Part shown: positions 26,483-35,251 of the stretch, one piece after another
Layout of the letters: the number at the start of each line of letters is the position of its first letter
Position numbering within the stretch: the first letter of the stretch is position 1
NCBI GenBank assembly: GCA_036262095.1
Contig: DATAJQ010000223.1
Span: 1-51,224 of the forward strand
Direction: 5' to 3'
Length of the DNA: 51,224 nucleotides
DNA from: Terrimonas_A sp036262095
GTDB taxonomy: Bacteria; Bacteroidota; Bacteroidia; Chitinophagales; Chitinophagaceae
Position numbers and translations under genes: made by a program
Notes under the pieces: model-generated
Told to the model about the DNA's origin: nothing
Databases searched by the model: none
Seen by the model: the letters and a program-made list of their open reading frames with translations, nothing else

Positions 26483-27220
26483 ATGAAAACAAATTTGCCC
26501 AGCCAGGAATGGTTTACCTCACCATTTTCGTATAAACTTTATGTTAATACTATCGGAAACCATGTAGAAATATTTGTCAATCAACTGATTCAATATCTGC
26601 ACCCCGCCATGGAAAGCCAGATATTGGACAGTGCATGCGGCCAGGGTCTAATAAGCAGACGATTGGCTTCCCTGGGTTTTAAAGTAACTGGTGTAGATCT
26701 TTCCGGTTTCAATATTGACCAGGCAAGCGAGGCCGGGACAGACAACCCTGAGTTCTATCTTCACGATATCCGGTTACCCTTCTGGGGCAATTACTTCCAG
26801 CTTGCGCTAAACCTTTCCGACAACTTTGGTTACTACCGAACAAGAAGGGAGCACGACAGTGCCATGCGCACGATCGCTTCCAGTCTCCGGCCAGGTGGCC
26901 TTTTTGTGATCGATTACCCGAATACACATTACATGGAGTCAAAGTTGGTGGAACAGGAATCGAAACAGGTCGGTGACACTCGCTACCAGATACAAAACGG
27001 GCAAAACAGCTCTCATTTTCTCCAAACCATCACCGTTACCGATCCTTTACTTAAAGAACCGCTGGTGTTCTTCCTTCAACGGGCTAAGTTTTCATTGGGA
27101 GACTTTACAGATATGCTGAGCTTTCAGAAAATGCAGGTACAGGAAGTTTTCGGGGATTACAATTTGGGGGACTACAACTTACATGAAATGCCAAGATTGA
27201 TTATTATAGCAAAAAAGTAA
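26483..27220 (+). CDS. class I SAM-dependent methyltransferase
   Basis: 245 residues. The Rossmann motif I reads ILDSACGQGLISRRLASLGF, with the acidic end of strand 2 in VTGVDLSGFNID, an FYLHDIRLPF motif like the motif II/III acidic region, and RPGGLFVIDYPN at strand 5. This resembles the Methyltransf_25/11 group of small-molecule methyltransferases. The substrate is unknown. It stands alone between repeats on both sides (26331-26420 and 27244-27305), which is mildly suggestive of an inserted or exchangeable gene, although codon use does not look foreign by eye. Confidence 0.78.
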   Translation: MKTNLPSQEWFTSPFSYKLYVNTIGNHVEIFVNQLIQYLHPAMESQILDSACGQGLISRRLASLGFKVTGVDLSGFNIDQASEAGTDNPEFYLHDIRLPFWGNYFQLALNLSDNFGYYRTRREHDSAMRTIASSLRPGGLFVIDYPNTHYMESKLVEQESKQVGDTRYQIQNGQNSSHFLQTITVTDPLLKEPLVFFLQRAKFSLGDFTDMLSFQKMQVQEVFGDYNLGDYNLHEMPRLIIIAKK

Positions 27221-27243
27221 ACCTGTATCTATTTGAAACGCAC

Positions 27244-27305
27244 CCTTCCCGTCCTTCCCGCCTTACCGGTAAGTTTTTTACCGGTAAGGCGGGAAGACGG
27301 GAAGG
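27244..27305. repeat. long GC-rich hairpin between convergent genes
   Basis: The left arm 27244-27272 and right arm 27278-27305 are reverse complements apart from one missing base in the right arm, over a five-base loop. The inner part contains TTACCGGTAA in both arms. It sits between the convergent methyltransferase and LtaS-like genes, so it could act as a two-way terminator, but its 28-29 bp length is unusual for one and it may be a dispersed palindrome. Confidence 0.85.
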
Positions 27306-27323
27306 ATGAACTAAGTCTGTAAA

Positions 27324-29297
27324 TTAATCTTTTTGGTTGTTCATCAGCATGTAGCGGGAGGTTTCAAAAAATGCCGAAGTAAAATCTGACAAGCGTCTCC
27401 GGATGGAATCCTTTTGAGCAAGAGTATAAGATTTTCCGTTGTAAACAACCGGTACCAGTTGTTCATCCTTGAAATTGAGATTCTTTATAAAATAAAATTC
27501 ATCTGTCACAATCCCGATCTTCCCGGCTGTATTGGTGATAAAAGCGAAGTTGTTTTTCTTAGCGGCATCAAGCAGGTCACGGCCCAGTGTTGTGTTCACA
27601 TAAGGTTGTTGTATCATACCCGCCACTGTCGGCAGCACATCTATCTGTGATACCACTTCTGTTCTTTTTTGCGGTTGCAATAAATAAGGGGCAAAAAATA
27701 ATAACGGAACATGTTCGTCTGTCAACCGCTGATCTGTCCAGGCCGAAGGATAGATAGCACTGGCATTTCCTGCCACTCCATGATCGCCCACGAAAATAAA
27801 AATGGTGTTATGAAAATAGGGTTCCTTTTCTGCAGCTTCTATAAATTTTTTGAAGCAATAATCTGAATAACGGAAAGTGTTGTATTCCTGCAATGATTCA
27901 AATCCATACCGGTTCAATTCTTCTTCAGAAATTATCTGGTGAACAAAATCGGTATCGCTGGCCGGGATCATATATGGCCGGTGATTATCGGATGTTTGTA
28001 TTATGGAAAAGAACGGTGTCTTTTCCCTTTTGAATGTTTCATTAGCTTCCAGGAAAAGGTCCTTATCACTGATGCCCCATACATTTATCTTAGGCGACCG
28101 GAAACTTCCTTCTGTATGCATCTGCAATCCATCGATATTTTGTACCAGGCCTGCAAAATTGTTGAATCCCGGACTTCCACCCAGAAAATAATGACGGCTA
28201 TAGCCTTCAAAATTGTCGATGATGGTATGTTGTTTAATAGCCCGCGGATTACGGGTAGAGAATTTGAACAACTGTGCATCAGGTATGCCGGTAATGATCG
28301 CAAACAATCCTCTTGCCGTTGAAAAATGAGGAGAGAAACAACGCTCAAAGAAAATTCCTTTTTTAGTCAGCGAATCAAAGAAAGGCGTTGTGTTCAGCGG
28401 GTTGCCGCTCATGCTGCTTTTATACATGCTGAACGATTCGCAGATCACCAACACCACATTGGGGCGGCTTTCCAGCGCATTGCTGCCGGGAGATACCACA
28501 CGGCGATAGGAAAATCCTTTTTTATCCTGCAGCGGCATCCATTCCGCCATCAGTGGATACACATCCCTTGCCTTCTGTTCATTGAACTCCGGCTTCCTTA
28601 ACCCAAGCGTGGTAAAAAAATTCTGCAGGGGATTCAATGCCAGATAGGTTTTAAAATTGTCCTGGAACACAAAGCTCTGTTTCCAGGTAAGCGGGCTTGC
28701 CGCAAACCTTCCATAAATGAGCAGGCATAGAACAAGCAGGCTGGCAATAAAATATTTCCGGTTATACGGAATTTTTAACCCGTTTGTTTGCGTGATCACT
28801 CTCCAGTGGCTTTGGTGATACATCCAGCGGAATACCAGCACCGCCACAAGCAAACCCAACAGCATCCAGAACAACGGATAAGTTTGCCACATCATCTTTA
28901 GTGAAATGCCCGGATCTTCTACAAAGTTCATCGCTCCTGCATCGAGGCGGGTACGGTTATAAGAAAAGCTCCCGAAATCAGCCGCAAAAAAAAAGAAAAC
29001 GATAAAAGTGATGACAACAAGGTACCAGCTCCACCATTTTTTGTTGCGCGCAGAATAAAAAGGCGAAAATTGCGGCCACAGGCTTAACAGCACTACCGGT
29101 AAAAGAATGATAGCGATCCACCGGAGATCATATTGCACACCCATCAGGAAAGAAGGAAGCAGGTCGCTGAAAGAAAGTCCTCTTGGCTTAAAAGCAAAAT
29201 AAGTTGCCAGCCTGAACAACGTAAAGATCAGGAAGAAAATGACCAGCAAATTGATTACCCAAAGAATGGTCTTGGGCACTTTATAGCGTTTAAGCAT
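27324..29297 (-). CDS. LtaS-like sulfatase-fold phosphotransferase, membrane-bound
   Basis: 657 residues. Five N-terminal transmembrane helices (to residue ~200) are followed by an alkaline-phosphatase/sulfatase domain (~275-600). Metal and catalytic sites are visible: E287 in VICESFS, T327 in HFSTARG as the nucleophile, and FVGDHG near the C-terminal metal site. This is the architecture of lipoteichoic-acid synthases and phosphoethanolamine or phosphoglycerol transferases. Gram-negative Bacteroidota do not make LTA, so transfer of phosphoglycerol or a similar group to an outer glycan or lipid is inferred. The start codon shares the bases CATG with the divergent region; the PAP2 gene begins 112 bp away. 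Confidence 0.85.
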   Translation of the reverse strand: MLKRYKVPKTILWVINLLVIFFLIFTLFRLATYFAFKPRGLSFSDLLPSFLMGVQYDLRWIAIILLPVVLLSLWPQFSPFYSARNKKWWSWYLVVITFIVFFFFAADFGSFSYNRTRLDAGAMNFVEDPGISLKMMWQTYPLFWMLLGLLVAVLVFRWMYHQSHWRVITQTNGLKIPYNRKYFIASLLVLCLLIYGRFAASPLTWKQSFVFQDNFKTYLALNPLQNFFTTLGLRKPEFNEQKARDVYPLMAEWMPLQDKKGFSYRRVVSPGSNALESRPNVVLVICESFSMYKSSMSGNPLNTTPFFDSLTKKGIFFERCFSPHFSTARGLFAIITGIPDAQLFKFSTRNPRAIKQHTIIDNFEGYSRHYFLGGSPGFNNFAGLVQNIDGLQMHTEGSFRSPKINVWGISDKDLFLEANETFKREKTPFFSIIQTSDNHRPYMIPASDTDFVHQIISEEELNRYGFESLQEYNTFRYSDYCFKKFIEAAEKEPYFHNTIFIFVGDHGVAGNASAIYPSAWTDQRLTDEHVPLLFFAPYLLQPQKRTEVVSQIDVLPTVAGMIQQPYVNTTLGRDLLDAAKKNNFAFITNTAGKIGIVTDEFYFIKNLNFKDEQLVPVVYNGKSYTLAQKDSIRRRLSDFTSAFFETSRYMLMNNQKD

Positions 29298-29396
29298 GGG
29301 GAATGCAAAGCAAGAAAAATTATACGAGATTCACAAGGAAGAGATGACGAGCGGGACTCCCCCCGGTGCCATAAGCGGCAGCATCCATTTTTTGGG

Positions 29397-29404
29397 TACA
29401 TTTG
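29397..29404 (+). promoter_or_regulatory. -7 promoter element TACATTTG
   Basis: Exact TAnnTTTG match just upstream of the ATG at 29410. If used, it predicts a near-leaderless start at 29410 or a 42-base leader to the ATG at 29452. A possible opposite promoter for the LtaS-like gene (TTG-N20-TTGCTTTG on the minus strand) lies nearby. Confidence 0.4.
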
Positions 29405-29409
29405 AGCTT

Positions 29410-30027
29410 ATGTTTCTACTCGCTTCCACTATTTGGGAAAAGCTCGAAAAAATGGACCAGTGGCTGTTCATCCAGATCAACAGCCATTTCACCAATCCTG
29501 TTTTTGATACCGTTATGCCGTTCATGCGCGAAGGAATGAACTGGATACCGCTTTATTTATTCCTGATCGTATTCGCCCTGCTCAATTTCAGGGCAAAGGG
29601 CGCCTGGTGGATCCTTTTTTTCATCATCACTGTTGCCCTCACCGATCTGATCGGCAATTACGGGTTCAAACATAATTTCCAGCGTATCCGTCCCTGTGGT
29701 GATCCGGATTTCTTTATGCATGTCCGTTTGCTGGTCGACCATTGCTCTACCGGCTTCAGTTTTACGTCCAACCATGCTGCCAACCATTTTGGTATAGGCA
29801 CTTTTTTCTATATCACGACCAGGCCTTTACTCAAAAGATGGGCAGTCATCGGATGGGTTTGGGCAGGCCTGATCTCTTATGCACAGGTATATGTCGGCGT
29901 TCATTATCCACTTGATATTCTTGGCGGAGCCTTACTGGGCCTGCTGGTTGGCACATTGACCGGATACCTGTTCAATAACCGCCACGGATTTGCTATCTTC
30001 GATACCCAACCAACGATATCCTCTTAA
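29410..30027 (+). CDS. PAP2-family membrane phosphatase
   Basis: 205 residues from the ATG at 29410; the frame opens at 29296 but that upstream part is polar and overlaps the divergent gene. An ATG at 29452 is also possible. The PAP2 (type 2 phosphatidic acid phosphatase) sites are KHNFQRIRP (motif 1, K-x6-RP), FTSNHAA (motif 2, normally PSGH, here SNHA) and YVGVHYPLDILGG (motif 3). Five or six helices are visible. The family includes undecaprenyl-diphosphate and lipid A phosphatases. Its stop overlaps the next start by one base (TAATG), so it is co-translated with the CNNM-type gene. Confidence 0.85.
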   Translation: MFLLASTIWEKLEKMDQWLFIQINSHFTNPVFDTVMPFMREGMNWIPLYLFLIVFALLNFRAKGAWWILFFIITVALTDLIGNYGFKHNFQRIRPCGDPDFFMHVRLLVDHCSTGFSFTSNHAANHFGIGTFFYITTRPLLKRWAVIGWVWAGLISYAQVYVGVHYPLDILGGALLGLLVGTLTGYLFNNRHGFAIFDTQPTISS

Positions 30028-31325
30028 TGGAATTATTCATATTAGCAGGGTTGATCCTGCTAAACGGGCTTTTTTCAATGGCTGAGATAGCCCTGGTTTC
30101 TGCAAGGAAATCCAGGCTGGAAGCACAGGCAAATAAAGGAGATAAAGAGGCCAGGGAAGCACTCAACCTGGCCAGCAAACCTGAAACTTTTCTTTCTACC
30201 GTACAAATGGGTATTACCGTGATCGGTATCCTCACCGGTATTTATTCCGGTGAAAAGATCACGGACGATTTTGCGGCCTTTCTTAAACAATGGCCGGCTA
30301 TCGCGCCATATAGTTATGGTCTTGCCACAACTATCGTCGTAATTATCGTTACTTATTTCTCGATCATTTTCGGCGAGCTGGTACCCAAGCGCCTCGGCCT
30401 TTCCAAACCTGAAGGCATAGCCAAAGTAGTAGCCCGGCCAATGCGCATACTCAGCGTAGTTACCCATCCTTTTATATGGCTGCTCAGCAAGTCGAGCAAT
30501 CTTATTGTAAAAATATTCAGCCTTAAGCCTGCAGATAATCAACTGACGGAAGAGGAGATCAAAGCCATTATCAGTGAAGGCACGGAACAGGGCACGATCG
30601 AAGAAACAGAACAGGAGATCATTGAGCGGGTATTCCACCTCAGCGACCGGAATATCACTTCGCTGATGACTCACCGCAGTGATATCATCTGGTTCAACCT
30701 GGACGATACAGAGGAGATGATCAAGGAAAAGATCACCAGCGAACCACATTCCATTTACCCGATCTGCGATGGGGAAATAGATAATATCAAAGGCGTCGTT
30801 TCCATTAAAGACCTATATGTGAGCCCCGATAACAGGCCTTTTAAAGAACTGATGCAGCCTGCGCTTTTCGTTCCGGAAAACAATACGGCTTTCCAGGTAA
30901 TGGAAAAGTTCAAACAATCACAACTGCATTCCTGCTTTATCGTGGATGAATACGGTACTATACTGGGCATGATCACCCTGAACGATATTCTCGAGGCCAT
31001 TATCGGCGATATGCCTCAGCCCGATGTTCCCGACTACGAGATCATTGAGCGGGAAGACGGCACTTTCCTCGTAGATGCGCAGATACCTTTTTATGATTTC
31101 CTTACCCGCTTTGAAAAAGCAGAATGGATGAATGAAGGTGAGCAGGAATTTGATACGCTGGCAGGTTTTATACTGCATGAGCTGGAACGCATCCCTCATG
31201 CCGGCGATAAGCTGGAATGGAAGGGATTCACCCTTGAGATCGTTGATATGGACGGCCACAGGATCGATAAGGTGCTGGTGAAGCTGAGCAAGACTTTGCG
31301 GCAGGAAATGGAAGACGAACAATAA
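30027..31325 (+). CDS. CNNM/CorC-type transporter (DUF21, CBS pair, CorC_HlyC)
   Basis: 432 residues. The N-terminal DUF21 transmembrane domain (~1-185, beginning ELFILAGLILLNGLFSMAEIALVSAR) carries the conserved SMAEIAL. A CBS pair follows (residues ~205-330; VFHLSDRNITSLMTHRSDI and CFIVDEYGTILGMITLNDIL), then the CorC_HlyC domain (~345-430). Members are Mg2+/Co2+ exporters, and some Bacteroidota paralogs (GldE-like) act with gliding proteins; nothing here supports a gliding role. It overlaps the PAP2 gene by one base. A convergent DUF6702-like gene follows after 12 bases. Confidence 0.88.
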   Translation: MELFILAGLILLNGLFSMAEIALVSARKSRLEAQANKGDKEAREALNLASKPETFLSTVQMGITVIGILTGIYSGEKITDDFAAFLKQWPAIAPYSYGLATTIVVIIVTYFSIIFGELVPKRLGLSKPEGIAKVVARPMRILSVVTHPFIWLLSKSSNLIVKIFSLKPADNQLTEEEIKAIISEGTEQGTIEETEQEIIERVFHLSDRNITSLMTHRSDIIWFNLDDTEEMIKEKITSEPHSIYPICDGEIDNIKGVVSIKDLYVSPDNRPFKELMQPALFVPENNTAFQVMEKFKQSQLHSCFIVDEYGTILGMITLNDILEAIIGDMPQPDVPDYEIIEREDGTFLVDAQIPFYDFLTRFEKAEWMNEGEQEFDTLAGFILHELERIPHAGDKLEWKGFTLEIVDMDGHRIDKVLVKLSKTLRQEMEDEQ

Positions 31326-31337
31326 TATGATACCTAT

Positions 31338-31880
31338 CTAAAAAGAAAGTGCGAGCTCTTTGGCTGGATAATCCACCTTCCCGCTTTTACGCACTCCTCC
31401 TATCGTTATATGCATTACACCGATCTGGTCGTTGAATAAGTCGTACATCAACGTGTTGGTGATGGTGATATTTTTAACGCTTTTAATGTTATCGCTCTGG
31501 AAATAGCTGTATACGACATCCTGGTCTTTTTCGAAACCGAGGGCTGTATAGCTGATTGGCTGGCCATCGGCTTGTATAGATAGATGTTTATGTATGTAAT
31601 CATTTACTATTTTCTCCATTTGGGCTTTGTCGGGCGGATTGGTCAGGTCCACTTTCGTTCTGTAGTTCTGTGCCAGCACTCTTTCAAAGTCGTCGGTGAA
31701 AAGTTTACAACTGATTTCCAGTGTTTTTTCGGCCGCATTATGATTGATCTCTGTCACGCTTACATGAATAGGGTGCAGGCCGGCAACGGGAGGCTGGACC
31801 ATACCAGTAGGGGTATACACTGGGCCGGTAAACAGGCCGGTGCATAAAAGAAGAAACCATTTATTGAGCCATATCGCCAT
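31338..31880 (-). CDS. DUF6702-like secreted protein
   Basis: 180 residues. A signal-like hydrophobic N-terminus (WFLLLCTGLFTG) is followed by HPIHVSVTEINHNAAEKTLEISCKLFTDDFERVL, the recognisable start of the DUF6702 family, and by short beta segments to the end. The family is widespread in Bacteroidota and its biochemical role is unknown. It is divergent from the hupE/M1 aminopeptidase pair across a 111-bp promoter region. Such co-location suggests a shared job, possibly in metal handling or protein turnover outside the inner membrane, but that is inference. Confidence 0.72.
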   Translation of the reverse strand: MAIWLNKWFLLLCTGLFTGPVYTPTGMVQPPVAGLHPIHVSVTEINHNAAEKTLEISCKLFTDDFERVLAQNYRTKVDLTNPPDKAQMEKIVNDYIHKHLSIQADGQPISYTALGFEKDQDVVYSYFQSDNIKSVKNITITNTLMYDLFNDQIGVMHITIGGVRKSGKVDYPAKELALSF

Positions 31881-31894
31881 GAGGTATACTTTTT

Positions 31895-31925
31895 TTTGAT
31901 CATTACAAAAGTCTGGCTTATTTTG
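31895..31925 (+). promoter_or_regulatory. promoter of the hupE - M1 peptidase pair
   Basis: TTTG (31895-31898), 19 bases, then TTATTTTG (31918-31925), one mismatch to TAnnTTTG at good spacing. It predicts a leader of about 60 bases. The minus strand has an overlapping TTG-N19-GACTTTTG that could serve the DUF6702-like gene. Confidence 0.5.
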
Positions 31926-31991
31926 AAACTTTCAATACAGACGGAAAAATAGAAGGGAAGGTTGGTAGCACAGCTTCCTCGGCACAATCAC

Positions 31992-32573
31992 ATGCAAGAT
32001 TTCGGATTTTATTTCGGCCTGGGCTGGGAACATATTATAAGCTCCGATGCCCTGGACCATCAATTATTCATTGCTGCACTGGCAGCTATCTACCTGCTGA
32101 AAGACTGGAAGCAGGTATTGATCCTGGTGACCGCGTTCACTATTGGTCATTCACTTACCCTTGCCCTTAGCGTGCTCGACATAATAAGGCTCAACAGCAA
32201 TTGGGTCGAATTCCTTATCCCCTGCACGATTGTAATAACCGCCATAACAAACCTTTTCCAAAAGAAATTCACTCCACGATCTATCCGGATCAACTATTTT
32301 ATAGCGCTGTTCTTTGGGCTTATCCACGGAATGGGGTTCGCCAATTCCATACGGTTTATGCTCGCCAGGGATCAGCATCTTGCTCCGGGCTTACTGGGCT
32401 TTAACCTTGGGCTGGAAGCAGGCCAGATAGTAGTGGTTCTGCTGATATTATTTGTATCGCATTTTATAGTGAATGGTCTTCATATCAACCGCCGTGAATG
32501 GGTGATCTTTTTATCAGCAGCCGTATTCAGCCTCGCATTGAAAATGGCGCTGGAAAGAGTGGGATCATTATAG
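31992..32573 (+). CDS. HupE/UreJ-family membrane protein
   Basis: 193 residues from the ATG at 31992; ten further open codons upstream are not family-like. Five or six helices with the HupE/UreJ signatures: GWEHIISSDALDHQLF near the N-terminus (H14, D22, H23), TIGHSLTLALS, and GLIHGMGFANS. The family is linked to nickel or other divalent metal permeation, but the Bacteroidota HupE_UreJ_2 group is not experimentally assigned. It starts the pair with the M1 peptidase 20 bases downstream and is divergent from the DUF6702-like gene. Confidence 0.82.
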   Translation: MQDFGFYFGLGWEHIISSDALDHQLFIAALAAIYLLKDWKQVLILVTAFTIGHSLTLALSVLDIIRLNSNWVEFLIPCTIVITAITNLFQKKFTPRSIRINYFIALFFGLIHGMGFANSIRFMLARDQHLAPGLLGFNLGLEAGQIVVVLLILFVSHFIVNGLHINRREWVIFLSAAVFSLALKMALERVGSL

Positions 32574-32593
32574 AAATTTAAAACAAAGTCAAC

Positions 32594-34975
32594 ATGAAAA
32601 AAATCATTCTTGCCGGGTGGATCCTCTTGATCGCTGTAGCAGTCCATGCACAGAACATCAAGAACAACCCTGGCAGCAACCATGGTAACAGTTTTGAACA
32701 ATTGGGCACCATCATGCCTACACCTAATGAGTACCGCACCGCGAGTGGGGCTCCGGGGCCGAAGTACTGGCAGCAGCGTTGCGATTATGATATAAAATGC
32801 AAGCTGGATGAAAAGGCTTTGCTATTGACCGGAAGCGAAACGGTCACCTACTATAACAATTCGCCCAATACCCTCACCTATCTCTGGCTGCAGATGGATG
32901 AGAACGAGCACAGCAGCCAGAACAACGCGAATTACCAGACCAGCAATCCGATGTCTTCGCAGGTCAGCACCACGCTGATAGACCGTATGGACGAGGCCAA
33001 GAAAGATAATGGCTACGGTTTTAATATTGTCAAGCTTACCGATGCCGCAGGCAAGCCACTAAAATATACAGTGAATAAGACCATGATGCGGGTAGAGCTT
33101 CCCAAAGATCTGACCTCCGGTCAGCAATTCGTATTCAAGCTCGATTGGAATTACAAGATCTCCGACCGCATGGGCCGTGGTGGCCGCGGTGGTTATGAAT
33201 ACTTCCCTGAAGAAGGCAACTATCTTTTCACAATGGCCCAATGGTATCCACGCCTCTGTGTATATAGCGATTTCCAGGGCTGGCAGAATCATCAGTTCAC
33301 CGGCCGCGGAGAGTTCGCATTGACCTTTGGTAATTTCAAAGTACAGATGACCGTGCCGGCCGACCATGTAGTAGGCGCAACAGGTGAATGCACCAACTAC
33401 AACACAAATCTCAGCCCGGTACAATTGGCCCGCTGGAAAAAAGCACAGACCAGCACTGAGCCGGTTGAGATCGTTACAATCGATGAAGCAAAAAATGCCG
33501 AAAAGAATAAAAGCATGGCAACGAAGACATGGACCTTCAAAGCAGACAGTGTCAGGGATTTTGCCTGGACCAGCAGCCGTAAATTTGCCTGGGATGCCAT
33601 GCCAGTTACGGTAGAAGGCAAGAAGATCATGTGCATGAGCTTTTATGGTAAAGAAGCGTATGGCCTGTATCGCCCTTTTTCCACGAAAGCAGTAGCGCAT
33701 ACCATCAAAACTTATTCTGATTTCACCATCCCTTATCCCTATCCCGTTGCACAAAGCGTGGAAGCAGCAAATGGTATGGAGTATCCCATGATCTGTTTTA
33801 ACTATGGGCGGACAGAAAAAGACGGCACTTATGCAGAAGCTACCAAGTATGGAATGCTTGGCGTGATAATACATGAAGTGGGGCACAACTTCTTTCCCAT
33901 GATCATCAACAGCGATGAACGCCAATGGAGCTGGATGGACGAAGGATTGAATTCATTTGTTGAATATCTGACCGAAGAGTTGTGGGATAATAAATTCCCG
34001 GTCAGGGGGAAAGGCCCTGCTTATGCTATCGTTGATTATATGAAGCTGCCAAAAGATCAACTGGAACCCATCATGAGCAATTCAGAAAACATTGTTGGTT
34101 TTGGCCCTAATGCTTATACCAAGCCGGCTACCGGCCTGAACATTCTGCGCGAAACCATTATGGGCCGTGAGCTGTTTGATTACGCATTCAAACAATACAC
34201 CCGGCGTTGGGCCTTCAAACATCCCGAACCGGCTGATTTCTTTCGTACAATGGAAGATGCCAGCGGTGAAGACCTTGACTGGTTCTGGCGCGGATGGTTT
34301 TATGGAACTGACCCCTGCGATATTTCGCTCGATTCCGTAAAACATGCAGTACCTGACCTGGCAGCACTTCCTGCAGGATCGAACGACAGGGATACCACCC
34401 GCAGGATTGAAGGACCTATGCTAGCCCCATACGATGATATTTCCAAGATCAGGAACAGGGAAAATAAAAACATTTCCTTCCAGACAGATAAAGACACAGC
34501 ATTGCGCGATTTTTACTGGCGCTATGCAAGAGGAGAAGAACAGTATGATTCTTCCAACATAACGTACAGGGTCATGTCCAATAAAGGCACTCCGTTGGAG
34601 GAAAAAGAAAAGAGCGCCTATGCAAATCGTCATATGTATGAACTCAGTTTCAGCAATAAAGGCGGTCTTGTTATGCCCATTATCATTGAATGGACATATA
34701 AAGACGGCACAAAGGAAATAGAACGGATCCCGGCCCAGGTTTGGCGCCTTAATGAAAAGAAGGTGGTCAAAACTTTTATCAAAACAAAAGAGGTGGCCTC
34801 GATTCAACTCGATCCGCTAAGGGAAACGGCTGATATCGACCCCAGCAATAATAGCTGGAACAAACCACTGGCGCCTTCCCGGTTCACCATCTTTAAACAA
34901 AAACAAGCGACACTGAGAGCCGCCACTCCTGCACCAAACCCGATGCAGAAAGCGAATGAGAAAAAAGGATTCTAA
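32594..34975 (+). CDS. M1-family aminopeptidase, secreted
   Basis: 793 residues with a signal peptide (KKIILAGWILLIAVAVHAQ). The zinc site is HEVGHN with H427, E428, H431 and E450, exactly the HExxH-x18-E of M1 peptidases (gluzincins). The usual GAMEN exopeptidase motif is replaced by NGMEYP. The C-terminal ~300 residues are less conserved and end in a basic, Pro/Ala-rich tail. It likely trims peptides in the periplasm or outside the cell. It follows hupE after 20 bp and ends just before a two-way terminator. Confidence 0.9.
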   Translation: MKKIILAGWILLIAVAVHAQNIKNNPGSNHGNSFEQLGTIMPTPNEYRTASGAPGPKYWQQRCDYDIKCKLDEKALLLTGSETVTYYNNSPNTLTYLWLQMDENEHSSQNNANYQTSNPMSSQVSTTLIDRMDEAKKDNGYGFNIVKLTDAAGKPLKYTVNKTMMRVELPKDLTSGQQFVFKLDWNYKISDRMGRGGRGGYEYFPEEGNYLFTMAQWYPRLCVYSDFQGWQNHQFTGRGEFALTFGNFKVQMTVPADHVVGATGECTNYNTNLSPVQLARWKKAQTSTEPVEIVTIDEAKNAEKNKSMATKTWTFKADSVRDFAWTSSRKFAWDAMPVTVEGKKIMCMSFYGKEAYGLYRPFSTKAVAHTIKTYSDFTIPYPYPVAQSVEAANGMEYPMICFNYGRTEKDGTYAEATKYGMLGVIIHEVGHNFFPMIINSDERQWSWMDEGLNSFVEYLTEELWDNKFPVRGKGPAYAIVDYMKLPKDQLEPIMSNSENIVGFGPNAYTKPATGLNILRETIMGRELFDYAFKQYTRRWAFKHPEPADFFRTMEDASGEDLDWFWRGWFYGTDPCDISLDSVKHAVPDLAALPAGSNDRDTTRRIEGPMLAPYDDISKIRNRENKNISFQTDKDTALRDFYWRYARGEEQYDSSNITYRVMSNKGTPLEEKEKSAYANRHMYELSFSNKGGLVMPIIIEWTYKDGTKEIERIPAQVWRLNEKKVVKTFIKTKEVASIQLDPLRETADIDPSNNSWNKPLAPSRFTIFKQKQATLRAATPAPNPMQKANEKKGF

Positions 34976-34994
34976 GACTAAGAATTAAAAAAGG

Positions 34995-35040
34995 AAAAGC
35001 CTGATGGGTGAGACGACTCACCTATCAGGCTTTTTTCCTT
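34995..35040. terminator. bidirectional intrinsic terminator, M1 peptidase / RHH gene
   Basis: An 18-base stem (34995-35012 with 35017-35034, one G.T wobble) starts 20 bases past the peptidase stop; downstream of the peptidase it ends in TTTTTT. The stop codon of the RHH gene (35018-35020) and its last codons lie inside the right arm, so on the minus strand the terminator is built from the end of the coding sequence, with the AAAA on the left giving the U-tract. Confidence 0.85.
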
Positions 35041-35251
35041 TTTCATCTTTGTCTTTTAGTCTTTTGGCTTCTTTCAGCTTTTGTGACAACGCCCATTCTA
35101 TCTGGCCGTTCACACTGCGGAATTCATCCGCCGCCCATTTCTCCAGGGCTTTGTATATTTCACTATCAATACGGATGATAAAACTTTTCTTGGGACTGCT
35201 CACTGGTTTCAGTTTAAGCTGAAAGGATTTATTGATACAAGCTGCCCGCAT
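35018..35251 (-). CDS. ribbon-helix-helix (Arc-like) DNA-binding protein
   Basis: 77 residues. The core reads KKSFIIRIDSEIYKALEKWAADEFRSVNGQIEWALSQKL: a beta strand (FIIRID) for base contacts, then two helices, as in Arc/CopG regulators. The C-terminus is highly charged (KEAKRLKDKDEKGKKPDR). The ATG at 35251 lies 23 bases inside the SPFH gene's 3' end; an in-frame GTG 16 codons later also fits. It is co-transcribed with the SPFH gene and is probably its regulator: a tandem TGATATCA site lies on the promoter of the pair. That link is inference. Confidence 0.8.
   Translation of the reverse strand: MRAACINKSFQLKLKPVSSPKKSFIIRIDSEIYKALEKWAADEFRSVNGQIEWALSQKLKEAKRLKDKDEKGKKPDR

Noticed and set aside
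29296..29409. A longer N-terminus for the PAP2 protein
   Set aside because: It is polar, overlaps the divergent gene start, and lies upstream of the -7 element at 29397.
30075..30749. A 224-residue minus-strand frame inside the CNNM-type gene
   Set aside because: It is antisense to a well-supported protein and has no recognisable domain.
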